From Candidatus Obscuribacterales bacterium (lineage in GTDB: Bacteria > Cyanobacteriota > Vampirovibrionia > Obscuribacterales > Obscuribacteraceae): a stretch of DNA of 64,000 nt. The notes below the pieces were generated by a model that searched no databases, was not told the origin of the DNA, and worked only from the letters and a program-made list of their open reading frames with translations. Where the stretch lies: the NCBI GenBank assembly GCA_019637435.1, contig JAHBVO010000001.1, positions 62,001 to 126,000 on the forward strand, given 5' to 3'. A program made the translations under genes and the position numbers. This document shows positions 18,945 to 29,600 of the stretch, in pieces (position 1 is the stretch's first letter; every line of letters begins with the position of its first letter).

Positions 18945-20579
18945 TTAGCGACATATCGAAACGGAGACGCCTTCCTTAGCTAATAGCTCTCGAAATTGCA
19001 GCAGGTCTTCCAGAAAATGAGCCATCGTTGCATATCGATGTTCTTTGCTCTTTGCGAGACTGCGCAGTAAAACCTTTTCGAGCTGATCGGCGACCTTCTG
19101 GTTCTCGCATGTGATCTGGAATGTTGGTAGCGCAGGCGATACCTGTTTCAATATGGTATCAACGGGATCTTTACCTACAAATGGCGGCTCGCCGATCATT
19201 GCTTCAAACAGAACACAGCCTAAACTGTAGATGTCTGCTTGTTGGTCGACGTGCTCGCCACGGCATTGTTCGGGGCTCATGTATAGAGGACTTCCAAACA
19301 CGTCTCCGGTAACAGTGATTTTTGCCCACTCTTCATCCGGTCGGTTTGCTCGGGCTAAACCGAAATCCACAATTTTTACCGAAAATTTCTCGTAAATATT
19401 GCCGATGATCATCAAGTTACTCGGCTTGATATCACGGTGTACGACACCCTTGCTGTGTGCGTGGTGCAGTCCGGCACCTGCTTGTAAGACAACATTGGCT
19501 GCCAATCCTGGCGACAAGTATTCGTTTTCGTCTAGCAGATCGGCAAGACTCTCGCCCTGTAGATATTCCATTACGAGAAACGGCTGCCCTTGATCTCCGG
19601 TTCCAAAGTCTGAGACTTTCAAAATATTGGGATGGGAAAGCATCGCAGTCGCCTTCGCTTCTTGCTGAAAGCGGCGCACCATGGCTTGCTTGGAGGTCAT
19701 GTGCGGAAACAACAACTTCACTGCTACCGTTGAATTCAGCAAACAATGATTGGCTTTGTAAACCACTCCCGTGCCACCACCACCGATTAGTTCTAGCAGC
19801 TCGTATTTGTCGTCCAATATTGTTCCCAGATAGGGATCGAACGAGTCTTCGTCTTCGCTCTGATCAATGCTTGGAAAACTGGCATCGCTGTTTTCAGCTG
19901 TTTGTGCGACGGCAAGCGGTTTTTCGTCCATCAAACCTGGAAAGTTTTCATCTTTCAATTGTGAGGTGTCATGTCCCAATTTTTTCCGAAGTCGCTTTAT
20001 AGTAGTGCGAAGTGTTTCTAAATTTGATGTGGCATCGTCTGCCCAGATACGTTTAACCAGGTCCGCCGGTGCCGGCGGTTTCGATTCTTTCAAAAGCAGC
20101 TCCAGTAATTCAAACTCCTTTTGCGTGAGCGCTACCGGCTTTCCGTGCTTCACTGCGCGAAGCCGATCAGGAATCAACGTGATTGCTTCTTCTACTCGTT
20201 TCTCTGAAACCTTTGGCAAAGAGCGCCTCAGCAGCGCTTTGACTCGCATAGCGAGTTCTTTCATATCGAACGGTTTCGTCAAGTAATCATCGGCACCCTC
20301 GTCGAAACCCTGTTCTTTATTCTCGATTGTGTTTTTGCCAGTCAGCATTAAGATGGGCGTCGATATTCCCTTTGCTCGAACGCTTTTTAGAATCTCGATC
20401 CCGGCAACCTCCGGCAAATCCCAGTCGAGTATCACAAGGTGGTAGTCACCACCCGTGATGCGGTCAATCGCGGTTCCTCCCGAGTGAATCGCATCAACAC
20501 TATGATCCTCGAACTCAAGGAATGACCGGACCAAGTTAGCAAGGTCGATTCTATCTTCAACTATCAGGATGTTAGCCAT
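18945..20579 (-). CDS. Response regulator fused to a Ser/Thr protein kinase (REC - winged helix - Hanks kinase)
   Basis: 544 residues. Receiver domain 1-~115 has phospho-acceptor Asp52 in VILDWDLP and Lys102 in YLTKPF. An OmpR-like winged helix follows at ~130-205 (LTQKEFELLELLL, then ETLRTTIKRLRKKLG), then a Ser/Thr-acidic linker. The kinase domain at ~250-535 has GGGGTGVVYKA, VAVKLL, HRDIKPSN, DFGLA and SPEQC. All key kinase residues appear intact. The fusion would turn phosphorelay input into Ser/Thr phosphorylation and perhaps DNA binding. The start is 27 bases after the giant upstream gene, so they are probably one operon. The receiver resembles that of the OmpR-type regulator at 32276. 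Confidence 0.85.
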   Translation of the reverse strand: MANILIVEDRIDLANLVRSFLEFEDHSVDAIHSGGTAIDRITGGDYHLVILDWDLPEVAGIEILKSVRAKGISTPILMLTGKNTIENKEQGFDEGADDYLTKPFDMKELAMRVKALLRRSLPKVSEKRVEEAITLIPDRLRAVKHGKPVALTQKEFELLELLLKESKPPAPADLVKRIWADDATSNLETLRTTIKRLRKKLGHDTSQLKDENFPGLMDEKPLAVAQTAENSDASFPSIDQSEDEDSFDPYLGTILDDKYELLELIGGGGTGVVYKANHCLLNSTVAVKLLFPHMTSKQAMVRRFQQEAKATAMLSHPNILKVSDFGTGDQGQPFLVMEYLQGESLADLLDENEYLSPGLAANVVLQAGAGLHHAHSKGVVHRDIKPSNLMIIGNIYEKFSVKIVDFGLARANRPDEEWAKITVTGDVFGSPLYMSPEQCRGEHVDQQADIYSLGCVLFEAMIGEPPFVGKDPVDTILKQVSPALPTFQITCENQKVADQLEKVLLRSLAKSKEHRYATMAHFLEDLLQFRELLAKEGVSVSICR

Positions 20580-20606
20580 ATCGCAGACAGATTACCATTT
20601 AGTCGC

Positions 20607-23600
20607 TCAATTGTCCGTCGCTCGCCTGCCCTGATTGTCGCGAGCCCCACTTTGTTTGGTTTGTCCACTTGATGTTTTGTGGTCGCCAGTGCGCTGCGTG
20701 TGGCGGCCAAGACGTATGTGTTCTCGTTCAACCTTGTCGAGTGGCTCTTTACTAGCCACGAGAAGCCCTTCAGCATCCAAACCATTCGTTGGTTCGTATC
20801 TTGTTGCCGCGGCGCTGAAACCGACGGCAATTTCACCAACCTCTTTATTGGCTTCCTTATGCGATGCAATACGCACAGATGGTTTGTCTTCGGCTGTCAC
20901 CCTCAGAAAGAACTTGTCAATTTCCTTCCGGATTTCCTCAGCCTTATCCGCATCTTTGATGATCATAAATGGTGCTGGTCCGCCTAGCGAGCCAAGAAGT
21001 TGAATGTCATCGGGATGTCTCTTCTGCACGTCGAGTAGATATTCGCCAATTTCTCTCAGAACTGCATTACCTTTTGCGTGCGATTCGAAAACGTCATTCA
21101 CCGGTTTGAAGTTGTCCACGCTGATGCGCAGAATCGAGAATGGCTCATTCGTATCAATCTGCTGCTGCAGCCGCTCTTTGCTAATCTCTTTGTTCCAAAT
21201 TCCAGTGTGTCTATGTTTTGTTAGCAGTTCCGTCAGAAGTTGGTGTTTGCTTTCAGCGCGATCCAATTTTTGTCGAATCTCGTCCATGGTCTTGTCTCGA
21301 ATTCTGAATTCTGATGCCCTGCTCTCTTTGCCCGCCTCGCTGTGACGTCTCAGCTGGTCGCTGATCTGCTTGCCCATGATCCTTTCGATATGACCGGCAA
21401 ATGCTTTGACCTTCGTGAGGCTCTGTCCCTCGGGCAGCTGTTTCACTTTGTCTTTAACTATAAACATCACTTTGTCGGCGCTTTGCAAAACATCTTCGAC
21501 GGATTGCTTCTGTCTGCGTACCACCGCCCCTAGTGTCGCTGTCACCACCACTGTTCCTTCTGGTGCTTTGGAGCCGTCATCCGGCAGAACTCGGAAACGA
21601 TGTGCGCGCTCTTTGTTTACAGACGTCGACTTGTCAGAACCGCCTTCGGCTAAAGAGGGCGGCTCTTCGCAAACGATTCTCAGAGCTTGAATCTCCTTGA
21701 AAATCTGCTTTGCCTGTCTGAGGGGAACTCCATTCAGTACAATTCCGTATTCGTCTCCACCAAAGTGCCCAAGGCAGTCTTTGGCGACGAGTCCATGTCG
21801 TTCAAGAACGCTCGCTGCGAGTTTTCCAAATTCCTGCAAAGCCTCATCTCCCGCCTTCTGCGAAAACTCTGTGTTTATATGTTTGAAGTTGTTCAAGTCG
21901 ATGAAACCGACTGAGACTGGTTCTCTACCAGAGTCGACAGCCTCTTTCAGTTTTACTTCAAAACCGAACTCACTGAGCGTTCCCTCTACCAGCTTATCCA
22001 TGTAAACGTGCTCCTGGAGCTGATGGATAGAGGCAACGTGATCGCGCAATTGACTTTCTGTACTTTCTTTTTCCGGTCTCAGACCCATGAGTTGATGCAA
22101 ACGCTCTGTAGCAACCCGCGGTTGAATTTCATAGCGATTTCCAAAATACTCCCTGTGTTTTTGATCTTCGTTGTAAGCTAAGTGCTGCTCTAGCTGCGAC
22201 CGGAGTGCGTCTCCAATTTTTTTGTCGAAGTCATTTTTCGTGAGACTGCCGAGCGGTTGTTCGGTAACGGTGCCGTCGGCTTTGTAGAAGTGCTCGTATG
22301 CATGAAGCATTGCCTTAAATTGAACTCTTGTAAGACTCTTATGTCCCTTTGGTTCTATTGATGGATACTCTGACTTGAGCATATTCTTCCAGAAAAACTG
22401 CGGTCCGTTGATCAGGTAGTTGATGAAGTTGGGATTCTTCTCAAGGAACTCTGGATTGGCAAGAAGCTTTTCCAGCGCCTGGTCTGCATTCGACACCTGA
22501 TTTGGATCTATGTCGGTAGGAACTTTATTTCTCTTGGTGAATACCTCGCTCAGTGGATCGTAGCCGAACAAAGCCCTACGCAGGTCCTCCGATTGCTTGC
22601 CATTCGAGGGATGCAATTGTGAAAGCAACTCAAGTGGTTTCGAAACGCGAACCGTAGTGCCAATTGCTCCGTCAAGAATTCTCTGGGTGTGTCTCTTCAG
22701 ATCTATTGCTCTCTCAAACCGTCCGCCACCAAGAAGCTCTACCAGCTGCGCTCCACGCTCTTCCAGAATCCGCCGTCTTGCCGAGCTAAACTTATCGTTG
22801 TCGGGGTGACGCGAGTCGCTGAGTTGTTTCGCCAGAAAAATATCTGCGTCGTTCTTATAAGCGTACTTTGAGAGGCTTGCTTTACTGTTCACAAACTCCG
22901 CATTCTGAGGCGTTTCCATCACTTGCTTCGCTCGTGCAAACCATATCATCGGATCGCCTGCGCGATCCAGAACACGACCTTGCAACTTTTCATACCGGCT
23001 AAGAATTTCTTTAGGGTCGAGTTCATTTAAAGGTTTTTTCGTGTCTCGCATCGCTTCAATAGTCGCGAGGCGGATGATATGGAAATCTTGCATCGTGTGC
23101 GTGAGTTCGTGGATTAATACGCCGAGGTTTTCTTTAAAATCAGCGCCTGGTTTAAACATATCCGAGCGAACGAAAAGTTTGCCGTCAGCGAAACTGTATG
23201 CTGCTGTACCTCCAAGTTGTCGCAGTTTTGCGTCGTTTATTTCGATTATTGGTGACGGCAGTCCCTGAGATTCCATGTATTTTTTGACCGCTGTTTGAAG
23301 CGTCGCTTCGTTTTGGAAAGCACCCGTCATATCGCTGACGAATCTTCTCAGAGATGCGTCGTGATACCAGGGTTGATACTCGTAATCGACAACGTTCATC
23401 AGAGCAATCGCTGCGGTGTCTCCGACATCCAATAATTTTGGCTCTTCGTATTTACCAGTTTTGTACTCGCGTGCTAATGCATACGAAGAATCGTCGGCCG
23501 CTCGTGGCGGAGCGGCTTTATCGCCATCGCCTCCAAGTTGTTTAGAACCCTTGTGGTGCTCCTCGTAGAACGCTTTGAGGAGTTCGTTATACTCTGCTCT

Positions 23601-26600
23601 CAGAACTGCACGTTTTTCTTCAGAAAAGCTCTGGTCGTACATCAAACGACTTAGTTCTACGAAACGCTCCGCCTTAGATTTTTCAGGAGTTTGATTTTGA
23701 CTCTTTGTGTTCTCTTCCGGCACCGGCGGCGACTGGCGTTTATCATCTTCCTTGGAAGGTCGGTCGACCTTGTCTAGATTAAGGTCAGGTTCTTTTCGGT
23801 TCTTCAATTCCTCGTTCGCCGCTTTGTTTTGCATTGCGAGGGATTGGTCGAAACGAGTATTTCGGTCGTTTATGTTGGTAAGTTCAACGCTATCGGTTTG
23901 CTCCATTCCGCCGTGGGGTTTGATATCAAACTTCTCGCTCTGATCCGGTCCGTATTCGTGCCAGTCGTCAGGTTTACCTTTCGGCTTTTCGCTGCGAGGT
24001 GATGGAATGCGCCCGTCTCGCATCATGATTATGTTTTCTGCTTCCGCCGGATTGAGGCTAGCAATGAATAAATCCTCTGCGGTAATTTTTTGAAGATTCC
24101 AATCGTGTTTTTTACCCCACTGATTGTCGATTCGAATTTCTATGTCCTTGAGACTTGGTAGTTTCACTTCTCCGCTGGCACTGTCAGTGGTGCCGCGACT
24201 GGGCAGGATGTCGCTAATTTTTCGCAAATCGGTCGGACTTACGTTTGTTTCGATACCCAAAATGGTGATTGCATGCGTGCCTCCGAATTCTCCGTGATTC
24301 CAAGGCGGGTTGCGAGTATCTACTATGAACATTACAGGAAACTTCCCATCCTCATGCAGATCAAGTAGTTTGGAGGTAAACTCGCGCTCGTTTCTAAACG
24401 TGTGCGCACCCTCGGTATCTTCGTAACGCTTGTGAGAGAGTGCCAGGTTCTCTGTGCGTCCGGTTAGCTGATGTACCGCCTTGATCAGCATCTCGCCGTT
24501 CATCTGCGGACCATCATAGGCTGCTACTTTCTCCGGTGGATTTTTGGTCATATCGGAAATGTATTCGTTGTGATATCCAAGCTTACCGACCCATTGGCGA
24601 TCGCCTTTGAATCCGTTTGCGTTGTAGTATCCGGTTATCGCCAGTGTCTGCCAGAGCTGGCTAGCCATAAGCCTTGGCGAGTCGTATGAACCGGGTTCGC
24701 CCGTCGTTTTTCTAATTTCATATGGTACTTTTGCGTCTGTGTCAGGCTGGAAAATCCATTCTCCATCCGCGTGGAATGGGCGCAAAACAGTTCCGTCCGG
24801 ACAACGATATTGTCCGGTATTCGCAAGTTCCGCGATCGCTCTAACAACGTCGGACGGGTGTTCCATGTATTGGCGAACTTCCGCCGCCGCTATTGCGCAA
24901 GTGGGATGGCGACCTTGACTGAGATACGTCGGATTTGCCGCCAGCCAGAGGACTTCTTCTGCCAGTCTCTGCCGAGTTGTTTTATCGAGTTTAGCATCTG
25001 GTCTATCGGATAGAAGATCGCTCACATGCAGAAGTGTTTTTGCAAACTCTGCCCGATCTTTACCGGTTACGATGACACGCTCCATCAGGTGATTGATATT
25101 CGCGGTAATCCTGCTCGCAAGAACATCATCTGTGACATTGTGCTCGAGCAGTTTCATCACATGATTCAGTCTGACGTCTTCATTAAGATTGGGATTCAAA
25201 AGTGTTTCAGCGCCGCCCTTGCCGTCGGACGTCAGCATGGAGCCGTCGAGGTTTTTTACTTGCCGACTGTTGTCTGAAATATGGATGATGCGACCATCTT
25301 CTGTGACCGAGATTTTCTCTCTGGAACGAAGTTCGATTCCACCAGTTTGAACGACCCATTCATCGCCTTGCTTTTGCCAAACTGCAGTGTGTTCGCCGTT
25401 CTTGACGTGCAGAGCGCTGACTTCCCCTTGTTTGTCGTATGCAATTCTCGTTTCATTTCCGCCGGTATCACGAACGAGATTTATGCGCCCATCTTTGACG
25501 TTGTACTGATAGCTTCCGCCTGAATGTGGTTCGATAGTTATCTTTTCACCGTCCGGCGTGATGTGTGTGTATCCGAAAGGAGTTTCAATTTTGGAAGGCT
25601 CAACCTGCTCGGAGGCATGTTTCTGAGCATCACCGTCCAAACGCACAGTATCACCGCTTATGGTGTCACGCTCGCTTGAGCGCGGGGAGTTACCGGGGCC
25701 GTCGGTTGTCGAGTCTTTCGGCATGTGTTCCGCGTGACTTTGCGGATGCGTCGCTGATGACATCGCGTGGTTCATCGGCGCGGAAACCAGGGATGACGCG
25801 ACGCTATCCGCTACACTTTGGACGAGAAACGCGTTGATTCGTGATTGGTTTTTCCACTTCTCGAATTGCTCTTTACTGATGAGATCCTTTGGAATTCCGC
25901 GCTCCCTGGATATGTTTTCCAGCTCCGCTTCGTTTGCTTGAACCCGGGCACTCATCAAAGAATTGCTGACATTGTTCACCGAATCCTCGGCTAGCTGTTT
26001 GATATTGCCGTCAATAAATTTGCCGACTCTTCCTTGTAATTTCCATTCGGCTCCTGGAGTTGGAACTTTTGCAAGAAGTGTAACTGCGTCCGCGGCCAGC
26101 ATAAACGCGCCACCCTCGAGCAATTTGTCCGGGGTCATCATATTGAAGTTGCCTTCTCTAAGGCTGCTTGCTCCAGTGAGTGCGGTGGTTTGAAAGCCTG
26201 CATTTGCGACGCGCCAGACTCCTTCCAGAACTTTGTCGCCACCCGGTTTTAGCGCCAGCTCTACCAGCGCTCTGCCGACCTTGTCTTTGAGAATTGGCGC
26301 AATTTCTGGTGAGCCAAGAACTTTCACCGCTTCCACCGTTCCAAGTTTGCTGGCCGCATTGACGTGTTTCAATTTTTCGAGAAACTGAGTGCCTTCCGCT
26401 CCGATGAACATCGCCCCAGCTTCCAGCCCACCAGTACCGAATGCGGTGGCAACGTCCACCTTGTTCGATTGCCTCGTGGCTACAGAAATCGTACCTCCAG
26501 CCACGACAGCGACGCCGAATCGTGCCGCCGCATTAGTAGCGAGTAAGCTGCCCGCGCCCATCCTGCCCGCCGCGAAGGTTATTCCTCCAGGAATCAAACT

Positions 26601-29600
26601 CATCATAGCCATCGCCGTGCTTTCTGATGTCTGCTTTTGAATGTTGCGCCCTTCTTGCGACATCTGATCCATGTCCGCTGCGGACATATTCAAATCTCGC
26701 ATAAAACGATTTGCCGTGTTGACGCCCTTATCAATCTGATTGTTAGTCATGCCGTCTTCCGTAAGACCATGCGCGAACATGCTGTCCAGCTGCATCTTCA
26801 TTGCCGCATTCTGGTTGCCGATAGTTTCGTTGACGTATCGCATTTGTCCTTCGCGATCGCCCAGACCGACATTCACGGACCATCCCAGTGTGTCTGCGAT
26901 GAAGTTTCCACCCGGTTTCTCATCGAAGTAGTCTTGCATCGCCTGGTTGGCCGATGCTTTTGCTTCGGCTCCGCCGTTGAGCAGCTCTCTTGTATCGACA
27001 AGCCCGCCTTTAACGAAACGCCCTGACTCATCGATGTGTGCGGCACCCGTTCCAAATATTCGGTGCTCCTGACTGTCGCCGTCGATTTTGAATTGAAACA
27101 GAAACTGCGATTCGTTTTGCAACGAAATTCGTTTCCCGCCAATTTGAGCTACATAGCCAGGCTCAAGCGTCCCCACCGGTTCTCCGACACGAACTGTTTT
27201 GCCTCCTTCTGTTTTGGCGTGGTAAAGCGTTCCCTTTTCTACGTAGTAAAGATCTTTGCCGACACGCATAGCGCCGTTTGTTTTGTTGCACTCTTCCTGC
27301 GATTGGAAGGAGTGAACGGTGACTTTCTTTAGCGGAAATTTTTCCTCCTGAAGAAAGTCCTCCGCTTGAATATTCTTCTTCGGACCTTCGATGATTTTTC
27401 CGAGGTTATAACCTGGGTTGATACGTCCCTGTTTGTCGACAGACACATCGCGAATTCCGTTCTTCAGTATGTCGTCGAGTGTGTTGTTGAAGCGTTGCTC
27501 ATTGTGCAGTGTCCTTGCCAGACCGTCTTTGGCTCGCTGTGAACTTCCTGGATCGCCAGCAAGAACTTCGAAGAACTTTCGTTGATCTGCGGCTTGCTTA
27601 CGCATCTCTGCAAAACTTTGAAGCTTTCCTGTCCCGTCAGAGAGCCAATCAACGGATTGCTTTTCTCCTGTTTCTGTCATTCCTTCCAAATGAATTATGG
27701 TGCCGGCAAGACGACGGTCGTTCATCTTCGTGACTTCGACGCGACCCGACGCATCATAAATTTTCATCGTGCCGTCTTGTGCGTTAACCTGTCCGATCGC
27801 GTTTGTGGTGCCCTTCTTATAGATCAGATTGGCACGCACTTCGTAATCAACGATCTGTCCGGGATTGTTTAAATCAGGACGCTTAATTGTTCCATCGACT
27901 GATTTTGCAGTGACATTTTCGAGCTTGTGTTCAGGATTGTTGATAAGGAGCTGCATCCGATCGAGTTGATCCAGTTGCGATTGGCGGATCTTTTCATTGC
28001 CCGTTTGCAGCTTGTACAGCGTGTTGTTGTCAATTTGTCCGCTTGTGATGATGCGATTGATGTCTGCGGTTTGATCGACGTAGTGTTTTTTAGCGAGGTC
28101 GAATGCTGTTCTCTCTGCTTCCGTTTGAGCCTTTCCGCCAGTTGCTTCGTTGTAGGCATCAGCCATCGCCAGACCGGCTGCGGGATTGAGCATTGCGGTT
28201 CCCACCCCAAGTCCTTTGAGGCGCATACTCTTTTCTTCATCGAGACGCTCGTTTAAAGCTCGCGTTCGGGTATCGAAATTCTGTTTCTCGAGCTTGAGTT
28301 CCCTGTCGAGGTTGACGACGCCGCCGCTTCCTCTGATTGCCGTTCCATCAGCTTGAAACTGCTGCGGACCTGTAGCGATGCCGACCATTTTGTAAGTGTT
28401 TTGATTGCCCAGCACCGTGACGTTGAAACTCGTTCCTTTCATCTCGGAGAGCGCCGTCATCTTGGGCGAATCTCCCATTGAAATCATGAAGCCTCCGCTG
28501 AAGGTTTCATCTTCATTAACATCCGGTGGCACGAAGTTGTACAACTGTTTGCCGGAACTCTTATCGATAACCATCCCAAGCCGCATTTCGCAGTCTAGCG
28601 GTTTTACCGGTTGACCATTTGCATCGAGAATTTGATTGCCATTCTTGTCGGTTTTTTGAACGAACATCTGTCCGTTCGAAATACTGTCAACGAAAAATCT
28701 TCTCTCATTGCCGTCTTCGTTTCCTTTGAAGACATAGCCGCCATGCATGTAGCTCTTTATGTCGGTTCCGGCGTCTTGTTTTACGCCTTTTGCAAATATC
28801 ATTCGACCGTTATCGTTCATGTGACCGATGATTTTCCCCTGGGCGTCGATCATGTTGCCGCCGACCATGAGCACGCGGTCTCCTTGCGAGGACATATAAC
28901 CGGTCATGCCCTCTGTGCCATAAAGATTCAGGGGATGGTCGTCGGTCCCGACGCCGTGAAACATAGCTGCATATTGTTTGTCATTGATGACATTGAACTG
29001 AGCACCGCTGTTCAGCGTCAGATCGCCGCGATCATTGATCCTTCCAATCTTGTTTTTATCAGCATCATATACGATACCATCTTTGACGGTTGCTTGTGTC
29101 AAGTTATCTTCGCCTGGTGTTTTCCAGGAGACAACTCCCGTAGGCTTTTCTCCTTCCCTCGGATTTGATTTCTCGCAATACCGGAGCATCTCACCGGTAT
29201 CAATAGTGTCAACTCGATGCTGACCCAAAATCCGTCCAGCTTGACCGTCCATGTACAGTTTCATCGTGGACTGGTCATCGGTGTAATTCTTGAAATTACC
29301 TTTTACTTCCTGACTTTTACCGTTGCTGTCAAATTTGACTTGAACATCGACATTCTTCTGAACGTCCTTGTACTGCATCTCAACAGCCCTGGCGCGTTCG
29401 TCATATTTCACCGTTTGGTCTATTGCAAGTTTTCCTTTATCGAACTGCTGTTCGCGAACAGTTGTACTCCCGTGCTTGTAGTCGGTCGTTTTGTCGGTCT
29501 TATTAACGATGACTTCCTTGCCGCTGCGCAGGTCGAAGGTCTCATGATGCTCAGATTCGATTGCACCTTTGCGTTCGTACTTGATGTCTTCTCGTGCTGC

